39,904 nucleotides of DNA from Gammaproteobacteria bacterium (lineage in GTDB: Bacteria; Pseudomonadota; Gammaproteobacteria; UBA9214), in NCBI GenBank assembly GCA_029860045.1, contig JAOUBY010000016.1:1-39904 (forward strand), written 5' to 3'. The notes under the pieces were generated by a model. That model saw only the letters and a list, made by a program, of their open reading frames with translations. It made no database searches and was not told the origin of the DNA. Positions 32,334 to 39,904 of this stretch are shown one piece after another (the stretch's first letter is position 1; each line of letters starts with the position of its first letter). A program made the position numbers and the translations under genes.

Positions 32334-32612
32334 ATGCCTGTAAAGAACAGGAAATGGTTTATTCTGCTGATGCTGTTGCCACTGATGTGGGTGGAGGTAT
32401 CAGAGGCGTTCTGCTTTTCTTTCGGGACCGGTAACAACAGGCGGGCAGATCATTACAATGGCCCGTCTCCCGTGCCAGCTTTCCCGCCGGGGGGTTACCC
32501 GGTCTATCCGTACAGTCCGGCCGCGTATGGCTGGTACGGTCCTCCGGGATTCGGATTACCGTTCGTGCCTGGAGATTACCGCAGGGGCTATGTGCCGGTA
32601 GAACAGAAGTAA
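32334..32612 (+). CDS. Exported Pro/Tyr/Gly-rich small protein
   Basis: A 92-residue protein with a signal peptide (WFILLMLLPLMWVEVSEA) followed by FCFSFGTGNNRR and a low-complexity part, PPGGYPVYPYSPAAYGWYGPP. The composition is somewhat like sulfur globule proteins and also like other small structural envelope proteins; no family match is claimed. GGGAG lies seven or eight bases before ATG 32334. It converges on the GGDEF-EAL gene with four bases between stops. Confidence 0.6.
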   Translation: MPVKNRKWFILLMLLPLMWVEVSEAFCFSFGTGNNRRADHYNGPSPVPAFPPGGYPVYPYSPAAYGWYGPPGFGLPFVPGDYRRGYVPVEQK

Positions 32613-32616
32613 GCCG

Positions 32617-34770
32617 TTATTGCCGGGCAGGCTGAACCGAGCCGGTTATGGCCTGTGCCTGTAGCATGGCGAGGATTTTATCCGCCCCGACCGGCTTGCT
32701 GAACAGGAAACCCTGCACCAGGCGACAGCCCTGTTGTTTGAAGAATTCCAGTTGACGTTCGTTATCAACGCCTTCCACGACCAGTTCCATGTTCAGGCTT
32801 TCGGTCATGGCGATAATGGCCTGCGCAATCAGTACATCGCCGTTGTTGTCAGGAATCTCATGGACAAAAGACCGGTCCAGTTTAACCGTGTCGATTGGCA
32901 GCCGGCGCAGGTAACTGAGTGAGGAATAACCGGTTCCGAAGTCGTCCATGGCGATGCCGACACCCATTTTCTTCAGTTTGTTCAGGGTTATCGTGGCCGT
33001 TTCGATATTCTTCATGGCGGCGTGTTCCGTGATCTCCAGCTCCGTGCAGGCCGGGTTAGTACCGGATTCCAGCAGTGCGTCTTTTAAAACATCTTCGAAA
33101 CCGGGCTTGGATATCTGGGCGGCTGACAGGTTGATGGCGATTGTTATGTCGTCATGGCCGGCCATATGCCATTCTTTCAGTTGCGCAAGTGACTGCCGCA
33201 AGACCCATTCGCCGATAGGAATAATCAGTCCGTTTTCTTCTGCAAGCGGTATAAATTCCCGGGGGCTGATAAAGCCAATACCGGGGCTGTCCCAGCGCAG
33301 CAATGCCTCGACGCCGACGATGCGATTGCTGTTGATGTCTATCTTGGGCTGATAACGGAGTTTGAACTCGTTCTTCTCAAGTGCATTACGCAGGCTCGTT
33401 TCAAGCACCAGCTGTTTGCGTGAACCCGCGTTCATTTCGGAGGTGAAGTACACGGTCTTGTTACGGCCAAGCTCCTTGGCGCGATACATGCTGATGTCGG
33501 CATTCTTGACCAGTGTGTTGGCATCAGAGCCGTCATACGGATAAATGCTGATACCGATGCTGGTGGTGATGTGCAGCTTGTGGCCATTGCAGGATACCGG
33601 CCTGGCCAGTTCATCAATAATCTTGTTTCCAATTTGATCGGCATCAGCAACAGCGTTGATGCGAGGCAGCAGTACCATGAATTCATCGCCACCGAGGCGT
33701 GCAACGGTGTCACCTTCACGCAGGCATTTTCTCAGACGGCGTGCGACGACGCACAGTAGCTGGTCACCGGTCGCATGGCCCAGTGAGTCATTGATGATTT
33801 TGAAACGGTCCAGGTCGAGGAACAATACTGCCAGCGTGGTCTCCTCGCGCCTGGCATGCGAGAGTTCGATCTGGATGCGATCATTGAGGAGGGCGCGATT
33901 GGGCAGCCCGGTCAGGCCATCATGCTGGGCCTGGTGCTGCATGCGCATGGCCACGGATTCCGCTTGTTGCTTGGCTGAGGCGAGTTTCTTGTTGGTTACT
34001 TCCAGTTCGCGGGTGCGTTTCACAACACGCTCTTCCAGTTCACCCTGGTTTTGCTTGAGCTTCTTGTCACGCATTTCGATTTCATCAAGCATGGCATTAA
34101 AGTCCTTGGTAAGCGTGCCAAGCTCGTCCCTGCTGTTTCCTGTTGCGCGCAGTGAGTAGTTGCGCTCGATACTGATCTGCCGCGCAATGGCGGACAGGCG
34201 CAGCAGCGGGGCCGTGATGATGTACTGCATTCGTTCATTCAGGGCAAATGCGACCAGCAGGGAGGCCAGTAGCACGATAACCACGATGCCAAAGAACAGC
34301 GCCAGCCGGTCGTTGATGGCCTGCATATCAGAGCGCAAGTAGATGATTCCGATCTGTTCACCCTCGTAGTCAATGTCTGCAAACACCTCGACATAATCGT
34401 CCCAGAACATAATATTCTGGGTCTGGCCGGCTGGTTCCGGTAGTTCTATCGTGATGCCTTTCTTGTGGTAGCTGGCAAAAGGCGAATGGTTGATGTCATA
34501 GATGACGCCGGCCTGGATGTTGTCCTGTGAATCCAGGAACCCCATTGTTTCGATGGCAGCAGGAGAATCCCTGAACAGGAGGGCCGCCGTACTATTTGCG
34601 GCAATCATGTCGGCCATGATGAGCAGGTTGTTACCCAGGTTCTTCTCTGTATGGAGTCGGTCACTGATAATGAAGGCGGCGCTGGCCATCAGCAGCGCTA
34701 CTGTGCTGATGAGCATGATAATAAGGGTCAGCTTGCGGCGTATCGGTATGTTATTGAGGATCCGCATCAT
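32617..34770 (-). CDS. Membrane GGDEF-EAL c-di-GMP enzyme with HAMP
   Basis: A 717-residue inner-membrane protein. One helix near the start (LTLIIMLISTVALLMASAAF) and one near residue 165 enclose a periplasmic sensor part, followed by HAMP and a coiled-coil. The GGDEF domain has an intact LGGDEFM site with an RxxD inhibitory site (REGD) five residues before, and the EAL domain has VEALLRW, MDDFGTGYSSLSYL and KLDRSFV. Both synthesis and breakdown of c-di-GMP are therefore possible. ATG 34770 is used because GGAA lies eight bases before it; GTG 34776 is in frame. It follows the YfiR-like gene with an overlap, so the two are linked. Confidence 0.93.
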   Translation of the reverse strand: MMRILNNIPIRRKLTLIIMLISTVALLMASAAFIISDRLHTEKNLGNNLLIMADMIAANSTAALLFRDSPAAIETMGFLDSQDNIQAGVIYDINHSPFASYHKKGITIELPEPAGQTQNIMFWDDYVEVFADIDYEGEQIGIIYLRSDMQAINDRLALFFGIVVIVLLASLLVAFALNERMQYIITAPLLRLSAIARQISIERNYSLRATGNSRDELGTLTKDFNAMLDEIEMRDKKLKQNQGELEERVVKRTRELEVTNKKLASAKQQAESVAMRMQHQAQHDGLTGLPNRALLNDRIQIELSHARREETTLAVLFLDLDRFKIINDSLGHATGDQLLCVVARRLRKCLREGDTVARLGGDEFMVLLPRINAVADADQIGNKIIDELARPVSCNGHKLHITTSIGISIYPYDGSDANTLVKNADISMYRAKELGRNKTVYFTSEMNAGSRKQLVLETSLRNALEKNEFKLRYQPKIDINSNRIVGVEALLRWDSPGIGFISPREFIPLAEENGLIIPIGEWVLRQSLAQLKEWHMAGHDDITIAINLSAAQISKPGFEDVLKDALLESGTNPACTELEITEHAAMKNIETATITLNKLKKMGVGIAMDDFGTGYSSLSYLRRLPIDTVKLDRSFVHEIPDNNGDVLIAQAIIAMTESLNMELVVEGVDNERQLEFFKQQGCRLVQGFLFSKPVGADKILAMLQAQAITGSVQPARQ

Positions 34771-34772
34771 GC

Positions 34773-35351
34773 TCACCGTTCCATGCTGACGCGGCTTGCC
34801 AGTGACAACAACTTGGAGCTGATCGCCAGGCCTGCCCTGGCCGCTGCCGATGTGTTGATCTCAAAACGAATCTTGTTATCAATGATCCTGAACCCGATGA
34901 TGCCACCATGATCGATGAATGCATCGATGTCACTGACTGTCAGGATTGCCTGTTCCTGTAACAGTGCGATGATTTCATTCAGTTCGTCGCTGTACGATGC
35001 GCTGATGTAGACAAGTTCACAGCCATCGAGCGCTGAGGGATGATCAAGGCGGGTTACTGTCAGCGTCTCGTTATGCACTGTCTTTCCAGTCAGTGCATCG
35101 AGGGCCTCGCTGAAGGGGTCATCGCCAAGAATGCACAGGTTGAAGGTGCTGTTGGTATGTTCCGGCCAGCTGGTGAAGCGCGCGAAGTTGTACAGGAACG
35201 CCGCCTTGACCTGGTATTCCGCCTGCGTGTGCTCCTCGGCAGACACGCTGGCAGGTCCGCACAGCAGCATGGCGGCGAGCAGCAGGCGTCGGGCCAGCAG
35301 CCGGTAGCTGGCACACACAGTTTTAAGCCTTGTGGTGTCTGCGCGATACAT
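34773..35351 (-). CDS. YfiR-like periplasmic protein (DUF4154)
   Basis: A 192-residue exported protein. After a signal peptide (LLAAMLLCGPASVSAEE) come the DUF4154/YfiR family segments YQVKAAFLYNFARFTSWPE, NLCILGDDPF, ALDGCELVYIS, ILTVSDIDAFIDHGGIIGF and a final INTSAAARAGLAISSKLL. In the Pseudomonas Yfi system YfiR is a periplasmic inhibitor of a membrane diguanylate cyclase. The stop overlaps the GGDEF-EAL gene start and the start is three bases from the TonB receptor stop, so the three genes form one operon. Confidence 0.88.
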   Translation of the reverse strand: MYRADTTRLKTVCASYRLLARRLLLAAMLLCGPASVSAEEHTQAEYQVKAAFLYNFARFTSWPEHTNSTFNLCILGDDPFSEALDALTGKTVHNETLTVTRLDHPSALDGCELVYISASYSDELNEIIALLQEQAILTVSDIDAFIDHGGIIGFRIIDNKIRFEINTSAAARAGLAISSKLLSLASRVSMER

Positions 35352-35354
35352 GGA

Positions 35355-37421
35355 TCAGAATTTCAGTGTGACCTTTCCGGTGACACTGCGTTCAACCTCG
35401 GTCGGCACTGAGAAAATGAAATCCGGGTTGAACTCCGGGTGTGAACTGTCCAGCAGGTTCTGGCCGATGATCGACACTTCCAGTCCGGGCCTGGGAGTCC
35501 AGGCCAGGCGCATGTCCAGTGCGATGTAATCGTCGATCGGGGTGGTGAAGCCGGGGGTTTCTATACTGCTGGCATAGCGCAATCCGGCATCCAGTTCCAC
35601 CTGGTGATCCAGGTCGGCAGCGATCCAGACATTGTACTGGTGCTCTGGTGAGGCGTCTTCGGCGCCGAGCGATAGCAGGTCCGTACTGCCATTCTTGAGA
35701 TCAAGATCGATTTCCAGGCGTGTGTAGTTTGCATTGAGTTCCAGCCATGGCCTGAGCTTCCAGCGCGCATCGATCTCGAATCCCCGGGTGTTGCCTTCCA
35801 TGTTGTTGTTGAAGCTGGCTTCCAGTGGTGGTGCCGGCGTATAGATATCAACTGTGCGCAGATCATCGTATTTGTTATAGAAACCTGTCAGGTCGACGGA
35901 AATCTGCCTGGCTAGCGAGAACCGGTAGCCCAGTTCCCAGGCAACCAGGTTCTCCGAATCGAAATCCCGGTTACCCATGATTGTCAGTGGCGGTGGTGCC
36001 GGAGCCTGCGGGATGACCTGCATATTGATGTCATGTTCACCGCGCGCCGGTGTGCGTACCGCGCGCGATACGGCGCCCCACAGGGTATTGCCCGCATCGG
36101 TTTGCCAGGCCATGCGGATATTGGGTTGTGCCTCGAAGCCGGTGAATTCATTGTGTTCAAACTTCGACCCAAGCGTGAGTTTCAGGCGGTCTTCCAGCAG
36201 GCCGATTTCGTCCTGGATAAACGCGGTGAACAGGTTAACTGTGCGACTGGGCGGGTTAAGGCTGTATATCTGGGAGGCCTCGGGATGATCCCTGATCGAC
36301 CGGTAATTCAGGCCCCATACCAGGTCGTGCCGCTTGCCGATACCGCGGTGCTGCTGGAAATCAATATCCAGCGTATTGCGGTCTTCAATCAGCGCCGCGC
36401 TTTTCAGGGAAACGCCATCAAAATAGGCTTGCAGGGTGTAGTCGGAGTCTGGGCCGGCGCGGTGTGTCCAGCGATATAACAGGTTTCCACCGCTGTATTC
36501 CGCGTCTTCCGTGACGGGTGTGGGTGAGCTTGCCAGTAACAACTGCTGGCCTGAGTTACTCCCATATACGTCACCCTGGATGGTGTATGAATTCGCGTGG
36601 CCGTGGTCCCAGTCCATGCGGAAGCCGGCCTGCAGCATTTCGTGATCATCGTGGGCGGCGGGTGGAATCGACCCGAGGTCGATTGCCTTGCCGCTATCGG
36701 TTGAATGGAATTTCCCATACACCCGGAAGTTTTTACCGCTACTGGTGGTGTTGCCATAGCGCAGGCTGGCGAAGCCGCGTTCTTCATCGCCGACCCCGGT
36801 TGAAACGAGTGCGCCCTGTGTATCACTTGCGGATTTGGTGATGATGTTGATGACACCATTCACGGCATTGGCGCCCCACAGTGAGCCGCCGGGCCCGCGA
36901 ATCACCTCGATACGTTCCACATCCTCCAGCATGACCTCGTTGGCTTCCCAGTACACGCCGGCAAACAGCGGGGTGTACACGCTGCGGCCATCGATCAGCA
37001 CCAGCAGCTTGTTCGCGAAGCGGCTGTTGAAGCCACGTGAGGTAATGGCCCACTTGCCGGCATCGATGCGGGCAACTTGCAGTCCGGGTACCCGGCGCAG
37101 GGCATCGGGAACGTTCATCACGCCCCAGCGGCGCAGGTCCTCATTGGTGATGACGAAAACGGCTGCGGCGGCTTCTGATTTTTTCTGGGGCCGCTTGGCA
37201 CACGAGGTGATCTCGATATCCATCAGCGCCTCAAGGCTCATGTCCATGAGGTCTGCCGGCAAACCGGGAGCTGCGCTTACGCCGACACTGCCCGCTAGCG
37301 CCAGCAGGCCGATCATGCAGCCGCCGAGGTACCGACCGGCCCGGTTACGCCAGGCAGTGAGGTGGGCGGAAAGCCGGGTCACGCGCATCCGTTGCGCTTC
37401 AAATGTCATCCTGAAACCCAT
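35355..37421 (-). CDS. TonB-dependent outer-membrane receptor
   Basis: A 688-residue protein. The plug domain holds EAAAAVFVITNEDLRRWG, RVPGLQVARID, ITSRGFNSRFANKLLVLIDGRS and ERIEVIRGPGGSLWGANAVNGVIN; the barrel ends with a typical aromatic residue (GKVTLKF). It belongs to a receptor branch often found beside DUF4154 and c-di-GMP genes. Ligand is unknown. ATG 37421 is preceded by AGGAG nine bases upstream; the next in-frame ATGs are possible. A cationic N-terminal leader of about 30 residues comes before the signal peptide hydrophobic stretch. First gene of the receptor-YfiR-GGDEF operon. Confidence 0.9.
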   Translation of the reverse strand: MGFRMTFEAQRMRVTRLSAHLTAWRNRAGRYLGGCMIGLLALAGSVGVSAAPGLPADLMDMSLEALMDIEITSCAKRPQKKSEAAAAVFVITNEDLRRWGVMNVPDALRRVPGLQVARIDAGKWAITSRGFNSRFANKLLVLIDGRSVYTPLFAGVYWEANEVMLEDVERIEVIRGPGGSLWGANAVNGVINIITKSASDTQGALVSTGVGDEERGFASLRYGNTTSSGKNFRVYGKFHSTDSGKAIDLGSIPPAAHDDHEMLQAGFRMDWDHGHANSYTIQGDVYGSNSGQQLLLASSPTPVTEDAEYSGGNLLYRWTHRAGPDSDYTLQAYFDGVSLKSAALIEDRNTLDIDFQQHRGIGKRHDLVWGLNYRSIRDHPEASQIYSLNPPSRTVNLFTAFIQDEIGLLEDRLKLTLGSKFEHNEFTGFEAQPNIRMAWQTDAGNTLWGAVSRAVRTPARGEHDINMQVIPQAPAPPPLTIMGNRDFDSENLVAWELGYRFSLARQISVDLTGFYNKYDDLRTVDIYTPAPPLEASFNNNMEGNTRGFEIDARWKLRPWLELNANYTRLEIDLDLKNGSTDLLSLGAEDASPEHQYNVWIAADLDHQVELDAGLRYASSIETPGFTTPIDDYIALDMRLAWTPRPGLEVSIIGQNLLDSSHPEFNPDFIFSVPTEVERSVTGKVTLKF

Positions 37422-37467
37422 GGGGTATGCTCCTTGCTATTTTTATACTCATAACCATATGAAAAAT

Positions 37468-37481
37468 AATAATTAATTATT
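37468..37481. promoter_or_regulatory. AT-rich palindrome before TonB operon
   Basis: AATAATTAATTATT is a perfect 14-bp palindrome about 47 bp before the receptor gene start. It may be a binding site for a regulator such as Fur, although its match to a Fur box is poor. A TATAAA hexamer on the minus strand between it and the gene could be a -10 element. Confidence 0.3.
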
Positions 37482-37663
37482 GATTCTCCCGGGCGCGCAG
37501 GCGCCGCCCGTGAATGAGGCCATGAATTGCTATCGGCGCCCGGCGGAGGGTTCTTAACTACTTATTCTGAAAGAAGAAATGAAGCAGGAGCAGGCCGGTG
37601 CATGAGGCCGGGTTTGCCCGTGGCGGATCGCCGGGCGTGTATTGCGGGGGTACGGAGGGGGGC

Positions 37664-37954
37664 TTACTGCGGGTCTTTTTTCTTCGAACCGGGGATGTTC
37701 AGCGGGACGACCACCGAGCTGCCTGGCTCGTCGATAAAGCGCGGGCGTGCATCCATGCTGCGTCCTGCGGCCTCGTTCAGCTCACGTTCGCGCGCGCTGA
37801 TCAGCGCCAGGCACTGGCGGATACCCTCGACGGTATCATCAGACAGGGGGTGGCGATAACCCGGCTTGGTGAAGGTGTCCTTTGCGACATCGGTAAGTGC
37901 GCGCTTTACCGCGCGCAGGATGCGTTCTTCTTTACTGGGTTGCTGGTCTGTCAT
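37664..37954 (-). CDS. Small hypothetical protein
   Basis: A 96-residue soluble protein, charged, with no signal. The first half is helical (SKEERILRAVKRALTDVAKDT), followed by a conserved-looking HPLSDDTVEGIRQCLALISARERELNEA and an unstructured C-terminal tail with KKKDPQ. I do not recognise it. It lies 27 bp after the zinc-ribbon gene on the same strand and is probably co-transcribed. Confidence 0.6.
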   Translation of the reverse strand: MTDQQPSKEERILRAVKRALTDVAKDTFTKPGYRHPLSDDTVEGIRQCLALISARERELNEAAGRSMDARPRFIDEPGSSVVVPLNIPGSKKKDPQ

Positions 37955-37981
37955 GCGGGTATTGTCGCACAGCTGGCCGCT

Positions 37982-38569
37982 TTATTCCTGCAGGTAGAGG
38001 GTCTTCCAGTCACAGCCGGCCAGTTCCCGCAGGCAATCAAGCAGCGCAGTACCGGGGACCGCCTCGGACGGGTAGATGCCGCGAATCTCCACCCAGCTGC
38101 ACGCAACACCGGCGGTTTTGCGCAACGACAGCGCGGCGGGGTCGCCGGACTGTCCGCAAGCGGTGCATGTCCAGCGTGCCTGTGCGGGATTATCACGCCA
38201 GGCGGATTGCAGTGCCGGCCAGTCGGCGAGTGGTTCGCGGCAGTGCGGGCAGCCCGGGGCCGGGGTGTTGTCAGCGCCGCGCAACCACGGCTGCGCGGAC
38301 TCGCCAAGGAACACGTGGCAGAAACTCCCGCTGGCGCTGGCCGCCGCCAGCAACTCCGGGTCGTCGGGCGGGTCGAGCTCGATGGCAGGTGAACAGCCCA
38401 GGAATGTCACCAGTTGCAGGAACTGCTCGCCGACCGGGTAGAACGTCTGTTGTGCCAGTTGCACGGGCGCGCCGATCAGGCCGAGGTCCTGCAGGCTGTC
38501 CGCGAGGGCGCTTGTCGCCACCTGGCAATGCGGGTCTTTCGGGTGCAACAAGAGCTTGTAAGCGGCCAT
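37982..38569 (-). CDS. Hypothetical protein with zinc-ribbon motif
   Basis: A 195-residue soluble protein. A C-x2-C pair (CPHCREPL) and a second C-x2-C pair (CTACGQSG) about 30 residues apart make a zinc ribbon in the middle of the chain. N- and C-terminal parts show no recognisable family. AGGA lies about eight bases before the ATG at 38569. It is the first of a two-gene unit, divergent from the hydrolase at 38703. Confidence 0.6.
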   Translation of the reverse strand: MAAYKLLLHPKDPHCQVATSALADSLQDLGLIGAPVQLAQQTFYPVGEQFLQLVTFLGCSPAIELDPPDDPELLAAASASGSFCHVFLGESAQPWLRGADNTPAPGCPHCREPLADWPALQSAWRDNPAQARWTCTACGQSGDPAALSLRKTAGVACSWVEIRGIYPSEAVPGTALLDCLRELAGCDWKTLYLQE

Positions 38570-38702
38570 GCCGGTTCCTGGTGATTGGCTGGCGCGATGG
38601 TACTACGCCCGTCATCCCCGTGCAGGCCGTGGCCTGTTGTTGCCGGCGGCGATCGACCATAATGTCAGTGAGCTGTAACGCTGAACGCACGAGGATAACG
38701 CA

Positions 38703-39413
38703 ATGCCTGACGCCGCACCGTTTTCCATCCATGCCCTGGAGCTGGGGCCGATGGAGAACTTCATCTACCTGGTACACGACCACAAGAGCGGGCGCGCGGC
38801 CGTGGTCGACCCGGCCTGGGAAGTGCCCGAGGTGCTGGCGCTGGCCGGGCAACATGGCATGCGCATCACCGATATCCTGCTCACCCACAGTCATCACGAT
38901 CACATCAACGGCATTAACGAGGTGCTGGCACACAATGATGCGCAACTGCACCTGCTCAAGGCCGAGGCGCAGTTCTGGGGACAGAACATGGACCTGCCAA
39001 CGCTGCATCATGGTGGCGACGAAATCCGCCTGGGCGACACGGCCATCAAGGTCTTGCACACGCCCGGCCATACCCCGGGTTCGGCCTGTTATCACGTGGG
39101 CAATGATTTGATTGCCGGCGACACGCTGTTTGTGTTCGGCTGCGGCCGTTGCGATCTGCGTGGCGGCGATCCGGAGCAGATGCACGCCACCCTGAAGAAC
39201 ATGGCCGAACAGCTACCGTCGCAGACCTGCATTCGACCCGGACACAATTACGCGGCAAAACCGAGCTCGACCATGGAAGAGCAGGTCGAGGGCAATCCCT
39301 TCATGCACTTCGATGACGTGGAGCGGTTTACCCGCTACCGCATGCATTATCACGACCGGCACCGTGATTCGCCCTACGGCCCGGTGAGCAAGGGCGAAGA
39401 AATGCCGGATTGA
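38703..39413 (+). CDS. Glyoxalase-II-like metallo-beta-lactamase fold hydrolase
   Basis: A 236-residue hydrolase. The metal-binding motif THSHHDHI is at about residue 60, with further ligands in HTPGHTPGS, AGDTLF and RPGHNY. The overall plan and the FGCGRCDLRGG segment follow hydroxyacylglutathione hydrolase (GloB), which hydrolyses S-lactoylglutathione and similar thioesters. The C terminus is a little different and the chain shorter than usual, so a related thioesterase or persulfide dioxygenase-like role is not excluded. GAGGA lies about eight bases before the ATG. The next gene follows in 19 bp. Confidence 0.87.
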   Translation: MPDAAPFSIHALELGPMENFIYLVHDHKSGRAAVVDPAWEVPEVLALAGQHGMRITDILLTHSHHDHINGINEVLAHNDAQLHLLKAEAQFWGQNMDLPTLHHGGDEIRLGDTAIKVLHTPGHTPGSACYHVGNDLIAGDTLFVFGCGRCDLRGGDPEQMHATLKNMAEQLPSQTCIRPGHNYAAKPSSTMEEQVEGNPFMHFDDVERFTRYRMHYHDRHRDSPYGPVSKGEEMPD

Positions 39414-39432
39414 TTACAGAGGGATACGGAAC

Positions 39433-39904
39433 ATGTTCAGCAAGCGCGGATTGAAAAACATACTCATGGCCCTGGGCGTGGCCACACTGTTGGCGGGCTG
39501 TGCGAGCCTGGGTGCATACAAGGAATCACCGCGGGTGTCGCTGGTCAGCATCGAGCCGCTCGACATGACACTGCTGGAGCAGCGTTACGCGCTGGAGCTG
39601 CGCATCATGAACCCCAATAGCGCGGACATCCCGGTCAGCGGGCTCTACTACACCATCGAAATCAACCGGCGCGAGTTTGCCTATGGCGTCAGCCGCCAGG
39701 CCGTGACCATCCCCGGGCATGGCGAGGCGGTGCTGGAGGTCGAGGTGGTCAGCAACCTGCTTGGCATGTTGCGCCAGTTACAGACCCTGCAAGAAGACCA
39801 GCCCGAGGCGCTGGACTATCGCCTGTCCGGGAAGATCAGCCTTGCCGACAGTCCGCTGCGGCTGCCGTTTGACTACAGTGGCGAGCTGAACTGGTTACCC
39901 CCGG
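39433..39904 (+). CDS. LEA/WHy-domain lipoprotein, truncated by window end
   Basis: The 157 visible residues begin with a lipoprotein signal (LMALGVATLLAGCAS) that has Cys in a LAGC lipobox. The mature part matches the LEA type 2 / water-stress (WHy) domain: VSLVSIEPLDMTLLEQRYALEL, MNPNSADIPVSGLYYTIEIN, and PGHGEAVLEVEVV. Such proteins sit on the inner or outer membrane facing the periplasm and are of unclear function. No stop codon occurs before the window end, so the gene continues outside. Confidence 0.8.
   Translation, partial: MFSKRGLKNILMALGVATLLAGCASLGAYKESPRVSLVSIEPLDMTLLEQRYALELRIMNPNSADIPVSGLYYTIEINRREFAYGVSRQAVTIPGHGEAVLEVEVVSNLLGMLRQLQTLQEDQPEALDYRLSGKISLADSPLRLPFDYSGELNWLPP

Noticed and set aside
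37468-37481. Fur box before the TonB receptor gene.
   Set aside because: The palindrome matches the Fur consensus at only about half of the positions, so the regulator is left open.

Overview
This window looks like chromosomal DNA of a sulfur-oxidising gammaproteobacterium of the Chromatiales type. It is moderately GC-rich, with tightly packed genes on both strands and no transposase, integrase, phage gene, rRNA, tRNA or CRISPR array that I can see. The best lineage marker is a secreted Gly/Tyr/Asn-rich protein at 22592-22948 that I recognise as a sulfur globule envelope protein. Assignment to a genus is not possible from sequence reading alone.

Layout. 25-4415: a DUF1028-TPR protein coupled to an exported GlcG/HbpS-like protein, diacylglycerol kinase, a quinone-oxidoreductase-like MDR enzyme, a tiny DUF3096-like membrane protein, an exported MsrA and a small unknown protein. 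4581-9632: a DASS carboxylate/Na+ symporter facing a minus-strand set of an unknown protein, glutaredoxin, a SixA-like histidine phosphatase and polyphosphate kinase. 9880-13862: a small unknown protein, a K+-channel/TrkA-N protein with a DUF6394 membrane protein, a divergent metallophosphoesterase and a CarS-like CDP-alcohol synthase. 13863-14673 has no long gene but carries a strong minus-strand terminator, a possible small gene and several palindromes. 14674-18748: exported lipase, an acyltransferase, a DUF481 barrel protein and an atypical Nramp protein. 18841-22474: hybrid sensor kinase, receiver-PAS protein and an ArsR-type repressor whose two cysteines match the persulfide-sensing SqrR/BigR spacing. 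22592-25983: sulfur globule protein, a receiver-like protein, an exported protein and a four-gene minus-strand cluster ending in a four-cysteine protein. 26121-32612: operator-like palindromes before an MbcA/ParS/Xre-type antitoxin without visible toxin, two large glycosyltransferases, a paralogue of the four-cysteine protein and two small proteins. 32617-37421: a TonB receptor, YfiR-like and GGDEF-EAL operon. 37664-39904: two unknown proteins, a glyoxalase-II-like hydrolase and a truncated LEA/WHy lipoprotein.

Recurring themes are phosphate and lipid metabolism (ppk, dgkA, CarS, acyltransferase), envelope and cell-surface functions, c-di-GMP and phosphorelay signalling, and redox or sulfur biology (MsrA, glutaredoxin, sulfur globule protein, ArsR). 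The most rewarding places to look again are the ArsR/sulfur-globule neighbourhood, the paired four-cysteine proteins, a perfect 30-bp inverted repeat that links a glycosyltransferase tail to the second of them, and the unexplained minus-strand transcript ending at 13943.
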